Source of the DNA: Polynucleobacter sp. 31A-FELB
GTDB taxonomy: Bacteria; Pseudomonadota; Gammaproteobacteria; Burkholderiales; Burkholderiaceae
Assembly: GCF_018882405.1 (NCBI RefSeq)
Contig: NZ_JACVOO010000013.1
Span: forward strand, 1 to 58,618
DNA: 58,618 nt
Direction: 5' to 3'
A program made the translations under genes and the position numbers. Positions 34,974 to 44,509 of this stretch are shown one piece after another. Numbering within the stretch: the stretch's first letter is position 1; each line of letters starts with the position of its first letter. Under the pieces are notes generated by a model. That model searched no databases. It saw only the letters and a program-made list of their open reading frames with translations, and was not told where the DNA came from.

Positions 34974-36444
34974 TAGACTTTGTAGTTTTAACCATTTGTT
35001 TATCAATGTTAAATTTCTTCTCATTAAATGATGAACCGCCTCCCATGCTCTGGTAAAGCTTGGAATAGGAAATGATAGTTTGGGTTTTGGTTTGCAGTAT
35101 TGCGATATTGGCAAGATATAACTTCGCCTTAAATTCCAAATACTGGGTTTTTGAGATCAGCCCTTGTTGGAGCATGGCGTCATAGGTTTTCGTATTTTTG
35201 TCAGTGTTTTGAAGGCTCTGCTCTTCGAATTTTAGTTTTTGATTATTGGTTTCAAAACTTACTAAAGCGTTATCTACTTCACGTAACGCATTGTCCACAA
35301 CGTCAACATATTGAATCAGTGCGGCATCGTATTGTTTATTCGAAGTATTCACGGATCCAATCACCTGGGGATTGAGGGCTATCAGACCAACGGCACTTCT
35401 CATGTTGGCGTTAGCGCTTCCTCCACTCCCGTTCGTGCTTGTATTGATATTAGTTCCCACGTAGGTCAAATTGATTTCTGGGGAGATCATGCTGGCTGAA
35501 GCTGAGATACCGTAGTCAGCGGCATCTATCTTGGCTCTTGCAGCAGCCACATCTGGCCGACTATTAATCACAGATGCTGGGGTATTTCCAGGTGTAGCTT
35601 GCTCAACCTTGAGGTCGGAGAATTTGCCTTGAAGTTCTAATGGCCCAATAGATCTGCCAACAAGAATTAAAACGGCATTTTTTGCGCTGACTTGATTCGC
35701 TCTATTTTGCGCAATTTGAGATTCTAATTTTTGCATTTCAGAGTCAATATCATTAAAGGAAACTTGGCTAGAAAGACCCTTGCTAGCCATCGCCCTAGAA
35801 GTGCTTACGCGACTTTGTAAATCAACCTTTAATTCATTTAAGCCACGCTCTTCCTCATGTGAGGCTAGGAGTACCGCGTATGCAGAAACAATCTGGGCGC
35901 TGATTGAAGTGCGAACTGCCAAATAATCGGCTGCACTGGCCTCAACCTTTTTAGATGCACCCTTAATTTGATTTGGTAATTGAAAAATATTTACCAAAAA
36001 GTTGGGAATGAATGCAAGAAATCCCGTTGAACTAGTGACTGGTATCGGAAGATTGCTGACAAAGGTTGTGGTGTTGCCAGAAGCCCGACCAGCAAGTAGG
36101 TTTATAGATGGTAACCAGCCTAGTTGAATAGTTTCAAGTGAGGCTTGAGCTAGCTCAACATTTTTTACTGCCATGGAGAGCTGCTTATTTCTATCTAAAC
36201 CTTCTTGAACTAAGCCATTTAACTCTTTGCTGCCAAGATTTTCCCACCAAGGATTTTGAGTGAGATCTATTTTCGGGGAGGTTTGATTATTGGCTGTAAA
36301 TTTTTCAGGGACGCCGATATCAGGAGTGCTTCCATGAAACATACAGCTAGTAAGGCTTAGCGATGCGATGAAGATGGCTATGACTATGACCGGAGAGTGG
36401 GTCGGCGAGGCCTGGTGCCCTGGTTTTGTAGTAAGCCGATCCAT
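34963..36444 (-). CDS. Outer-membrane efflux lipoprotein (NodT/TolC family)
   Basis: First gene of the pump operon. A lipobox, LTSC, gives lipidated C34. The sequence follows the OMF repeat pattern: WWENLGSKELNGLV, an AQASLETIQLGWLPSINLLAG helix-strand, then the same again around SRPDVAAARAKIDAADYGI, both leading into long periplasmic helices. It would form the exit duct for the FUSC permease through the adaptor at 33957. Length 493. Confidence 0.9.
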   Translation of the reverse strand: MDRLTTKPGHQASPTHSPVIVIAIFIASLSLTSCMFHGSTPDIGVPEKFTANNQTSPKIDLTQNPWWENLGSKELNGLVQEGLDRNKQLSMAVKNVELAQASLETIQLGWLPSINLLAGRASGNTTTFVSNLPIPVTSSTGFLAFIPNFLVNIFQLPNQIKGASKKVEASAADYLAVRTSISAQIVSAYAVLLASHEEERGLNELKVDLQSRVSTSRAMASKGLSSQVSFNDIDSEMQKLESQIAQNRANQVSAKNAVLILVGRSIGPLELQGKFSDLKVEQATPGNTPASVINSRPDVAAARAKIDAADYGISASASMISPEINLTYVGTNINTSTNGSGGSANANMRSAVGLIALNPQVIGSVNTSNKQYDAALIQYVDVVDNALREVDNALVSFETNNQKLKFEEQSLQNTDKNTKTYDAMLQQGLISKTQYLEFKAKLYLANIAILQTKTQTIISYSKLYQSMGGGSSFNEKKFNIDKQMVKTTKSNED

Positions 36445-36743
36445 ATTTATTTTGTCTTTTGAATCATTTTAGCGAAAACCACGAAGCTCAATTTGCAAAT
36501 GAACTATTTGAGTTTTGTTGTTTTAAACGTAAAAACCACTGCGCCTGAGGATTTCTTAAGTTCAGTAGATTAAGTGGGTTTTTGAAAAAATAACGCAAAC
36601 TTAATTTATTCGGATCCTAGCTCTATATAACTAATCTTAATAATGGGATGAGTTAATTATGTTAAAACATTATATTATAAAAAATATCAATATTCGTTGA
36701 TAAACCATCCTCTTTAACTCAGTCAATCTGCATCAAAATCTAC

Positions 36744-37976
36744 ATGAACATGCAATCCAATGCTCCTATATCAACAGCAACCAAAATGATGCTCGCCCTC
36801 AAGGCATTTGTTTCGGTTCTGTGCTTCACATCGTTTTCTATTGCCGCTCAAACTTCGGTAAAGAATGGCGAATATTTGGCGACTGCTGGCGACTGCATTT
36901 CTTGCCATACGGCGCCAGGTGGAAAACCCTTTGCGGGTGGCTTAAAAATGAATACCCCTTTTGGGTATTTGCTCAGCCCCAATATAACGCCAGATTTTGA
37001 GACGGGGATTGGATCATGGAGCAAAGAAGATTTTTTACGGGCTATGCATGATGGGGTTAATAAAAAAGGTCAAGATCTTTATCCTGCTATGCCTTTTACA
37101 TCCTATACAAAGGTCAGCAAAGAAGATGTTGGTGCTATCTATGATTATTTACGAACAGTAACGCCGGTGAGTAATGCCATTCAAGTCAATCAATTAGATT
37201 TCCCTTTTAATATTCGTAGCTCAATGATTGTGTGGCGCGAACTATTTTTCACGCGTGGTTTTTTTAAGCCGAATCCAAAGCAATCAGATGCTTGGAATAG
37301 GGGGGCTTATTTAGTAGAAGGTCTAGAGCACTGCAGTGCATGCCACTCACCTCGCAATATCATGGGGGCGATTAAACCCTCCAAAGAATTTACTGGTGCT
37401 GTGATTGATGGTTGGTATGCTTTAAATCTCACCTCCAACCCACTTACTGGCCTGGGAAATTGGTCTGCACAAGATATTGCGAGCTATCTAAAAACAGGAA
37501 GTTATCCTGGTAAAACAAGTGCCTTTGGCCCCATGGAAGAAGTTGTACATAACAGTACCCAGAACCTTACTGACGCAGATTTAATGGCGATGGCAACCTA
37601 CCTAAAAAGTTTGCCATCAAATTCCAGCCTCAGGTCTGATAGCCAGAAGGTTTTTGCTAACAAGGCTCAGGGAGCTGCTTTATATATTGATAACTGTAGT
37701 GGTTGCCATCAAAGCAGTGGCAGAGGGATTGTGGGTGTGATTCCTCCCCTGGATGCTAATCCAGCAGTCTTAGCTCCAAATGGATCGGACATTATCAAAG
37801 TGATGATCCTTGGCTTAAAGGCCCGAAATGGGTATACCCCAATGCCCGCCTTTGCTTCAAGGCTAACAGACGATGAAATGGCTACGATTGCAAACTATGT
37901 CAGGACAAGCTGGGGGAATTCTGCCGCTGCTAATGTGACTGCTGCGCAAGTGAAGAGGATGAGAGCAAATCCATAG
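36744..37976 (+). CDS. Tri-heme c-type cytochrome, dehydrogenase subunit type
   Basis: Three CxxCH sites at C51-H55, C197-H201 and C318-H322, each followed later by a Met that may be the sixth ligand (NTPFGYLLSPN, MEEV, YTPMPAF). This is the layout of the cytochrome subunit of membrane alcohol, gluconate or sorbitol dehydrogenases, with a signal peptide of about 35 residues. No dehydrogenase subunit lies next to it, so it may serve an enzyme encoded elsewhere. A downstream Met (residue 3) is an alternative start. Confidence 0.88.
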   Translation: MNMQSNAPISTATKMMLALKAFVSVLCFTSFSIAAQTSVKNGEYLATAGDCISCHTAPGGKPFAGGLKMNTPFGYLLSPNITPDFETGIGSWSKEDFLRAMHDGVNKKGQDLYPAMPFTSYTKVSKEDVGAIYDYLRTVTPVSNAIQVNQLDFPFNIRSSMIVWRELFFTRGFFKPNPKQSDAWNRGAYLVEGLEHCSACHSPRNIMGAIKPSKEFTGAVIDGWYALNLTSNPLTGLGNWSAQDIASYLKTGSYPGKTSAFGPMEEVVHNSTQNLTDADLMAMATYLKSLPSNSSLRSDSQKVFANKAQGAALYIDNCSGCHQSSGRGIVGVIPPLDANPAVLAPNGSDIIKVMILGLKARNGYTPMPAFASRLTDDEMATIANYVRTSWGNSAAANVTAAQVKRMRANP

Positions 37977-38527
37977 CTATAAATTGTCCTTTTATCTTTT
38001 CTGTTCATTTGGCTAGAAGGGCTAAATCGCGCCTCCCCTGAAAAGTCTAAGTGATGGATATCAATGCCATCTCTTAGAATTTAGAAAAATCTACCTATAT
38101 ATTGCAATTTAATCTATGGGGCATTGATATTCGCCTAAAGGCGAACATCAAACAATTTTTCTCTGCTTAAGTTGGCTATCTTTCAATTACTTTCGCTGAA
38201 GTGTGAGCGTCAAATCATTGGGTTTACTATTGCTCCGAATGATTTAAGCTAAAACCACTTTTATATTTGAACGATTGATAGCCTTCATTTTTTCAAAGTT
38301 TGATATTTGTAAATTGAGTCCCATCAAAGAAATTAAGGTTGTGAGATTTAAGACAATTGTTGTGCATAAAAATTTAGATGCTACGGAATTGTTTTTAAAT
38401 TAACCAGATGTAGCTTGCATAGCCTTTTCCAGTGTGATATTAGCCTCATGGTTTACTCGCAAACCCCATAACAAAAAATCATACTTCTAATATAGAATGG
38501 CTGATTGCCTTAGTTCACTAATTATTT
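37977..38527. other. Long gene-free region upstream of barrel Y2
   Basis: No gene is supported in these 551 bp. The part 38288-38405 is a diverged copy of 28235-28352. CTTTCAATTACTTTC (38180-38194) also occurs near the start of the other region, at about 28003. The shared order suggests an old duplication of the whole upstream region. Confidence 0.55.
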
Positions 38528-39349
38528 ATGTTAAAAATTATTTTTATATCCCTGATCAGCTTGGTTGCTATCAATTCAAGCATTGCCGCAGGCACGGGAT
38601 CTGATCTTTCAACGACAATATCTGCCGTTAAGGCCGCGGGGATTGCCAAGAATTTAGCTAATCCAATCGCCAATATGATTGCGGTACCAATTCAATATAA
38701 CTACAACCGTGGAATTGGACTCAATAGTATGGGCAAGGCCCAATCCGCTACCTTGCAACCTGTTATGCCATTTAATTTAGGTGGCGGCGATAATTTTCTT
38801 GTTCGCCCAATTGTTCCTGTTGAGTGGCAAAACAATGTGAATGGTTTTTCTGGCTCGGGAATTGGTAATGTGCAAATTGAGACTTTCTATACTCCAAAGC
38901 CCACCTCTTCATTGTTGTGGGGCGTTGGGCCCTATTTGATCACCCCTAGTGGCTCCAGTGGTCAGTTTGGCTCAAAACAAATGGGAGGTGGTTTGAGTGC
39001 GGTTGGCTTAACTCAAGATGGCCCCTGGACCTTAGGTTTATTGCTGACTCAGTCTTGGGCGATTTCTGGAAATAAAGATGCAGGCTCAGTAAATAATTTC
39101 TATTACCAACCATTTCTGTCATATCGAACTAAAGATAATTGGACTTTTGGCTTTCAAACTCAATCGACGTTTAATTTTGATGCTCGAAGGACATCTAACC
39201 AGTTAAGCGCACCAATTCAAAAGTTGGTTGTAGTGGGAGATCAGCCAATTTCATTCGCTGTTGGCCCTGCATACAACATTAGTCCGGCACCAGGAGGCCC
39301 ACAGGGTTGGGGTGCAATGGGGGCGGTTACCTTTATTTTTACGAAGTAA
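38528..39349 (+). CDS. Exported barrel protein, family Y, copy 2
   Basis: Signal peptide of about 20 residues, then KNLANPIANMIAVPIQYNYN, the family Y opening, which agrees almost exactly with copy 3. Further shared blocks are LGGGDNFLVRPIVPVEWQ, LLWGVGPYLITPSG and the end GWGAMGAVTFIFTK. Length 273. It lies 41 bp upstream of barrel X2, so Y and X are adjacent but in the opposite order from the third pair. Confidence 0.75.
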   Translation: MLKIIFISLISLVAINSSIAAGTGSDLSTTISAVKAAGIAKNLANPIANMIAVPIQYNYNRGIGLNSMGKAQSATLQPVMPFNLGGGDNFLVRPIVPVEWQNNVNGFSGSGIGNVQIETFYTPKPTSSLLWGVGPYLITPSGSSGQFGSKQMGGGLSAVGLTQDGPWTLGLLLTQSWAISGNKDAGSVNNFYYQPFLSYRTKDNWTFGFQTQSTFNFDARRTSNQLSAPIQKLVVVGDQPISFAVGPAYNISPAPGGPQGWGAMGAVTFIFTK

Positions 39350-39390
39350 TTTCAGATTTCAGTCTCTATGTTTTTTATAACTAAAGAATT

Positions 39391-40179
39391 ATGTCAATTT
39401 ACTTAAAAAAACTATCCATTGCCTTATTTAGCCTGCTTACTGAAATCGCATACGCCCAATCCGAGCCTAACCCAATCCCCAAGGTGAGCGATGAGTGGCG
39501 CTCATCGATAACTCCCTATGTTTGGGCTCCTGGACTGATGGCTACCATTAATAACAATAATGGGAGCTCAAGCACTGCGGATTTTTCAATGAATCAGGTG
39601 CTGAGCAATCTTAAATCTGGGGTTATGGGGGCTTCTGAAGTGCATAAAGGCAATTGGGGAATCATGACCGATGTCTTTTTTGCTACCTTACAAAATACCG
39701 GGATGCTCAATGCCCCAGATTTTGACCGCAATATCCATCTTGCCGACAAGATTACCTTGCAAGCGACCATTTTAAATGGTGTTGCAACCTATACGGCTGT
39801 CAATAGCCCGGATCTTTACGTAGATGGACTCTTGGGTGTTCGGGCGGCATTTGCGACTGCATCAGCCCATCTGAACGATACAGCTACCAGCGTCAATGTG
39901 AGTACAACCTTCAATACGATAGCCCCTATTGCGGGCTTTAAAGGACGCTATCGTTTAGCCAACTCCACTTGGTATGTCCCTTTTTATGCCGATGCTGGTA
40001 GTAGGGGCGGTCCAACCAGCATGACATGGCAGGCGATGTTAGGTGTCGGTAAAGCATTTACCAATACGATTGATGCCTCTTTAACTTATCGCGCTTTATA
40101 TGCCGATTTGCGTGGACATGGCGATGTGATGAAGGCTAACTTAAAAGGCCCGCAACTTGCTGTGACATTTAGTTTTTAA
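39391..40179 (+). CDS. Exported beta-barrel protein, family X, copy 2
   Basis: The mature protein is identical to the one at 28571; only the first 16 codons of the signal peptide differ (MSIYLKKLSIALFSLL here). With the N-terminus from one lineage and the rest from a perfect copy, the gene looks like a product of recent gene conversion or duplication. The signal peptide still ends AYA. It follows barrel Y2 closely and is probably cotranscribed with it. Confidence 0.77.
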   Translation: MSIYLKKLSIALFSLLTEIAYAQSEPNPIPKVSDEWRSSITPYVWAPGLMATINNNNGSSSTADFSMNQVLSNLKSGVMGASEVHKGNWGIMTDVFFATLQNTGMLNAPDFDRNIHLADKITLQATILNGVATYTAVNSPDLYVDGLLGVRAAFATASAHLNDTATSVNVSTTFNTIAPIAGFKGRYRLANSTWYVPFYADAGSRGGPTSMTWQAMLGVGKAFTNTIDASLTYRALYADLRGHGDVMKANLKGPQLAVTFSF

Positions 40180-40192
40180 TTATTGATGTTGA
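39437..40192 (+). repeat. 756-bp perfect repeat, copy B
   Basis: Partner of 28617-29372, in the same orientation 10.8 kb away. Recombination between the copies would delete the amidase, pump and cytochrome genes in between. Confidence 0.97.
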
Positions 40193-40311
40193 GTTTGATA
40201 AAACATCATGAAGCTGCATTTTCCTGGGCTTTTTTTGATAATGATAGTAAGCTTTAGAAGTGGTACTTATAACCTTGCAACTATTCCAGTTGCATTTATT
40301 GGAGAAGTAAT

Positions 40312-40761
40312 ATGATAAGCATTCGTAAGATTCTTTCGGTTTTTATTCTGGGTTTAGCTGTTCTAGGTTTTGGTGCAAATGCCGCTGATGCGCCTAAAAA
40401 GCCATCTGGCACTGTCAGTATTAATGAAACTCAATTTGCCTTAATCGTTGGTGGTAGTACTGGTGGTGGTGTATTGACATATGAGGGTAAAAAATATCCT
40501 TTCAAAATTAGCGGGATGAGTCTTGGGGCCAATGTCGGTGTTTCGAAATTATCGGCTGCTGGTGAGGTTTATGACTTGAAAGAGATTTCTAAATTTCCAG
40601 GCACCTTCACTAAGTTAGAGAGCAGTATTACTCTTGGCGGTGGTGTTGGTGGTACGGTTTTGAAGAATGAAAACGGCGTCATCATGCGCTTAACCAGTAC
40701 ATCCGAAGGTTTGCAATTAAATCTGAGCGCTAGTGGTGTAACTGTAAAGCTTGATAAGTAA
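40312..40761 (+). CDS. Small exported protein, glycine-rich, unknown
   Basis: Signal peptide of 24 residues ending NAADA, then about 125 residues of beta-rich sequence with two glycine-rich turns (IVGGSTGGGVLTYEG and LGGGVGGTVL). It recalls exported proteins near the DUF1134/EipA type, but I cannot confirm that. GGAGAAGTAAT precedes the ATG. It follows barrel X2 by 132 bp and has its own terminator. Confidence 0.65.
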   Translation: MISIRKILSVFILGLAVLGFGANAADAPKKPSGTVSINETQFALIVGGSTGGGVLTYEGKKYPFKISGMSLGANVGVSKLSAAGEVYDLKEISKFPGTFTKLESSITLGGGVGGTVLKNENGVIMRLTSTSEGLQLNLSASGVTVKLDK

Positions 40762-40807
40762 TTGCGGTAATTCTATTTAGGGGGTTTTCTAAAGCGCCCG
40801 AGTATTT

Positions 40808-40839
40808 AGCCAAAAACCACCTTCGGGTGGTTTTTGGCT
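40808..40839. terminator. Strong terminator with TTCG loop
   Basis: 14-bp stem AGCCAAAAACCACC / GGTGGTTTTTGGCT. It is symmetric enough to act on both strands. Confidence 0.9.
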
Positions 40840-40998
40840 TTAATAGCGGTGGGTGAGATATATATGCGCATAGGATATTATCTACAAAGACTATTTACCT
40901 TTAATTATTATTATCAAATCCATATCTATTGAGATCAATGCCTGAATACTACAAAATAGTCTTCCTAAATGGTTTAGTGCTGATCTTAGGCCTTCATC

Positions 40999-41643
40999 AT
41001 GCCTAATACGAGTGCAATCCCTATTGAATCTCTGGTGGTATGCGACCAGTGCGATTTATTGCAGCGCGAGGCTCAATTAGAGTCAGGTGGTACTGCTATC
41101 TGCGGGAGGTGCGGAAATGTGTTATTTCGTTCTCAGCCAAGAGGGTTAAAGCTTAGCTTGGCTTTTGCACTAACATCCGCTGCTTTGTTTCTGATTTCTA
41201 ACTTTTTCCCGATTGTGACGATTAGCTCTCAGGGACTTACTAACTCCACAACCTTGCTTGATGCCGCGGATCGCTTAGTTCATGATGGCATACCTAGTAT
41301 TGCCGCTCTCGTATTTACGACAACCTTCTTGATGCCTGCCTTAGAAATCATGGCATTAATCTATTTGCTGTTGCCATTACATTTCGGACGACTACCACCT
41401 GGTTTAAAAATAGCATTTAGATTGATCTACATAGTTAAGCCCTGGGCGATGGTCGAGGTATTCATGATGGGGTTATTGGTAACTATTACCAAGCTCAATG
41501 CCTTTGCCTCTGTAGCGCCCGATACTGCATTGGGATCTTTTGTTTTGCTGATGATATTTGTCACGGCTGCAGCCTCTAATTTTGATCCTCATAATTTTTG
41601 GAAGCGGGTTGGAGCGCTTGAAAGGCTAGAGGGGAAAGTATGA
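40999..41643 (+). CDS. pqiA: Paraquat-inducible protein A, N-terminal half
   Basis: Zinc-ribbon-like start with C15-x2-C18 and C35-x2-C38, then four predicted membrane helices (FALTSAALFLISNFFPIVT is the first). Classical PqiA is about 417 residues with two such halves; here the halves are separate genes that overlap by 4 bp. PqiABC forms an inter-membrane lipid transport system. First gene of a coupled operon running to 45636. Confidence 0.88.
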   Translation: MPNTSAIPIESLVVCDQCDLLQREAQLESGGTAICGRCGNVLFRSQPRGLKLSLAFALTSAALFLISNFFPIVTISSQGLTNSTTLLDAADRLVHDGIPSIAALVFTTTFLMPALEIMALIYLLLPLHFGRLPPGLKIAFRLIYIVKPWAMVEVFMMGLLVTITKLNAFASVAPDTALGSFVLLMIFVTAAASNFDPHNFWKRVGALERLEGKV

Positions 41644-42275
41644 TATCTGCTGCCTCTAGGAATATTTTAGGTTGTGAGGCCTGTGGCCTTGCTCAGCAAG
41701 AATCATCTGTAGCGCGTGTATTTCACTGTACGCGTTGCGGAACTAGAATGCATTTTCGTAAGTCAAATAGCATTAGTAAAACTTGGGCATTAGTCATTGC
41801 CGCTTATGTCTTGATTATTCCAGCTAACTTGATGCCGGTAATGGATACGGGCTCATTGTTTGGTACGGAAAAAGATACTATCTTTGGTGGGGTGGTATTT
41901 CTTTGGACCTCTGACTCGCAAGTGCTCGCAATTATTTTATTTTGCGCCAGCATCGTAATTCCTTTTGCAAAGCTATTTTCATTAACTTTTCTATTGATTT
42001 CGGTGCAACGCCGCTCTACTTGGAAGCCGAAATTTCGTGCTCGTTTGTATCGCATAGTGGAGGCAATAGGGCGCTGGTCCATGATTGATGTATATGTAGC
42101 TACCATGCTGACTGCTCTCGTACAATTCGGCAACTTAATGACCATTCGTGCTGGCGCTGGCGCCATTGCATTTGCTACCGTAGTTGTATTAACTATTTTT
42201 GCTGCAAGAAGTTTTGATCCTCGGCTCATTTGGGATGCCGCGGAGCTTTCAATGAAAAAACAATCAATTGCCTGA
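41640..42275 (+). CDS. pqiA: Paraquat-inducible protein A, C-terminal half
   Basis: Same build as its neighbour: C12-x2-C15 and C30-x2-C33, then four membrane helices including LVIAAYVLIIPANLMPVMD. The ATG overlaps the stop of the first half. AGSLFG-like and GRWSMIDVYVA segments match the PqiA family repeat. Inner-membrane component. Confidence 0.88.
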   Translation: MISAASRNILGCEACGLAQQESSVARVFHCTRCGTRMHFRKSNSISKTWALVIAAYVLIIPANLMPVMDTGSLFGTEKDTIFGGVVFLWTSDSQVLAIILFCASIVIPFAKLFSLTFLLISVQRRSTWKPKFRARLYRIVEAIGRWSMIDVYVATMLTALVQFGNLMTIRAGAGAIAFATVVVLTIFAARSFDPRLIWDAAELSMKKQSIA

Positions 42276-42283
42276 GGATTTGT

Positions 42284-43885
42284 ATGTCTGATATATCTCA
42301 AAGACCCGAGCTTCCTGATCTTCCGTCTGTAGTGGCTCGAGCAAAACGACAATGGGCGCCGCAGATTATTTGGATTATTCCTATCCTGGCGATTTTGGTC
42401 GGCTTAAGTCTTGCATATAAGGCGGTGGTTGATCATGGGCCCACTATCACTATATCTTTTAACTCGGGTGACGGTCTGGAGGCTGGAAAAACCTTTGTTC
42501 AATACAAAGGTGTCAACATTGGATTGGTAAAAAGGGTCATCTTATCCGAGGATCATCAGCAAGTTATCGCCACAATTCAGCTCGACAAAGATGCGGCAGA
42601 TTTCGCAAAAGCAGATACTCGCTATTGGATAGTGCGCCCACGTATTACTACAAGTGGCGTCTCGGGTTTAAGCACCCTGTTAAGTGGCCCTTATATTGCT
42701 GCTGACTTGGGTCGTTCCGCAGAAAAACAAGATAGTTTTGTCGCGCTTGAGGTTCCTCCTATTTTGACCGCCGGCATTCCGGGGCGTGAATTTATATTAA
42801 AGGCGCCTACCTTAGGCTCACATGAAGTCGGGACGCAGGTGTACTTCCGCCGATTGACGGTGGGTGAGGTTGTGGCATATGAGTTAGATAAAAATGGCAA
42901 AGATATTTCTATCAGAGTGTTTATTCATGCGCCATACGATCAGTATGTGACAACGAATACACGCTTTTGGAATGCTAGCGGAATTGATGTGACGCTAGGA
43001 GCGAATGGACTGCAAGTGCAAACGGAATCCCTAGTCGCTGTAGTTGCTGGCGGGATCGCTTTTGAATCGCCTCAAGGAGAGGGGGATCCAGCGTTATTGC
43101 AAAACATTAATGCTAGCCAATCGACCTCTACATATGAGCGAGCAAACAGTGATGCTGTATTTCCATTATTCGGAACGCGCACATTGGCTATGAAGCAGCC
43201 AGATTCAATTGCTGAACGATATATCGTTAATTTCAGGCAATCTGTACGAGGTTTATCTGTAGGTGCACCGGTTGAGTTTCGCGGGGTGAATGTTGGTGAG
43301 GTCGCCAGTATTGGGCTGGCCTTTGATCCCAAAACCTTTGAGGTAGTTCAGCCAGTGCAGTTCACTTTGTATCCCGAACGGCTTCAGGCGCGCTCACTAG
43401 CTAATGGCGCTTTGCTTCCATTTCCCAAGACCAAGGCAGAGCAAATACAACGCTTTAAGACCTTCATCGCTAAGGGTTTCCGTGCCCAGCTACGAACTGC
43501 AAGCATATTAACGGGGCAGCAATATATTGGGATAGATTTTTTCCCCAATGCGCCTAAATTTACTTTGGATACTTCGAAGACACCGCTAGAAATACCAGCA
43601 ATACCAGGTGTATTTGACAATCTCGAGCAGTCCTTGGCTAGCGTTGTTAAAAATACCGATGCGCTTGTGAAGAAGCTGGATGCCGAAGTAATTCCTGAAC
43701 TCAGTCAAACACTTAAAAATGTCAACACCATCACTGCAAGTGATTCACCTTTGCAAACAGATATGCGAGATTCATTGCGAGAAATATCAAAAGCAGCTAG
43801 CTCTATGAAAACCCTAACCGATATGCTGGATCAGCAACCCCAATCCCTGATATTTGGTAAGCCAGCAGATGGGGTGAAAAAATGA
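42284..43885 (+). CDS. pqiB: PqiB, triple-MCE-domain protein
   Basis: One N-terminal membrane helix (IIWIIPILAILVGLSLAY) and three MCE/MlaD domains, starting near GDGLEAGKTFVQYKGVNIG, APTLGSHEVGTQVYFRRL and VRGLSVGAPVEFRGVNVG. A helical C-terminal needle follows (LASVVKNTDALVKKLDAEV). In E. coli PqiB forms a periplasmic tube for lipids. The frame is open from 42230, but ATG 42284 with GAGGA gives a normal N-terminus; length 533. Confidence 0.92.
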   Translation: MSDISQRPELPDLPSVVARAKRQWAPQIIWIIPILAILVGLSLAYKAVVDHGPTITISFNSGDGLEAGKTFVQYKGVNIGLVKRVILSEDHQQVIATIQLDKDAADFAKADTRYWIVRPRITTSGVSGLSTLLSGPYIAADLGRSAEKQDSFVALEVPPILTAGIPGREFILKAPTLGSHEVGTQVYFRRLTVGEVVAYELDKNGKDISIRVFIHAPYDQYVTTNTRFWNASGIDVTLGANGLQVQTESLVAVVAGGIAFESPQGEGDPALLQNINASQSTSTYERANSDAVFPLFGTRTLAMKQPDSIAERYIVNFRQSVRGLSVGAPVEFRGVNVGEVASIGLAFDPKTFEVVQPVQFTLYPERLQARSLANGALLPFPKTKAEQIQRFKTFIAKGFRAQLRTASILTGQQYIGIDFFPNAPKFTLDTSKTPLEIPAIPGVFDNLEQSLASVVKNTDALVKKLDAEVIPELSQTLKNVNTITASDSPLQTDMRDSLREISKAASSMKTLTDMLDQQPQSLIFGKPADGVKK

Positions 43886-44505
43886 GATTACTACTAATTT
43901 CAAGCATTTTCATTTCTCTATTGCTCGGATGTAGCTCGCCTAAAACAAACTATTACACTTTAAATTCAGCCCCCATACCTCAACCTTCAATGGGGTCTAA
44001 AGAATTGAGGGTGATGGTCGGCCCCGTATCTTTGCCAGCTCCAATTGATCAACCGCAATTGGTTATTCAGGGGAAGGATAATCAGATTCAAGTCTATGAG
44101 TACCATCGTTGGGCTGGTTCGCTCAAGAGTGAGGTGGGTCGAGTTATTGCCGCCAATATAGCCCGAGAGCTGGATTTATCTAATGTGTGGAATTTTTCGC
44201 AAAGCACCCAAACTAACTATGACTATCAAATATTCATTGATGTTCAAACTTTAGATAGTAAGCCTGCAGATAGCGTAGTAGTAGATGTGTTGTGGACCAT
44301 TAAGCCAGCGGCTAGTAATGTAAAGGCGCCAGGAAAAACTTCTAATGTGGGTGCTCATTCTGGATTGAATTCTCAGGTTTTGATGGGTCGCTCTTTAGTG
44401 CGTGAACCAGTCGCGAGTACTGAAATTGAAGCGCTCATTGATGCTCAAAGTCGTGCTTTTGCTCAGGTCAGCGCCGAAATCTCGCAATCCCTTCGGAATA
44501 AATAA
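43882..44505 (+). CDS. pqiC: PqiC family lipoprotein
   Basis: Lipobox LLLGC with C17 as the lipid site, then YYTLNSAPI, the standard start of the ABC-type auxiliary lipoprotein fold, and VYEYHRWAGSLKSEV. Length 207. Its start overlaps the PqiB stop (ATGA). It should sit in the outer membrane as the docking end of the PqiB tube. Confidence 0.9.
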   Translation: MRLLLISSIFISLLLGCSSPKTNYYTLNSAPIPQPSMGSKELRVMVGPVSLPAPIDQPQLVIQGKDNQIQVYEYHRWAGSLKSEVGRVIAANIARELDLSNVWNFSQSTQTNYDYQIFIDVQTLDSKPADSVVVDVLWTIKPAASNVKAPGKTSNVGAHSGLNSQVLMGRSLVREPVASTEIEALIDAQSRAFAQVSAEISQSLRNK

Positions 44506-44509
44506 TTTC

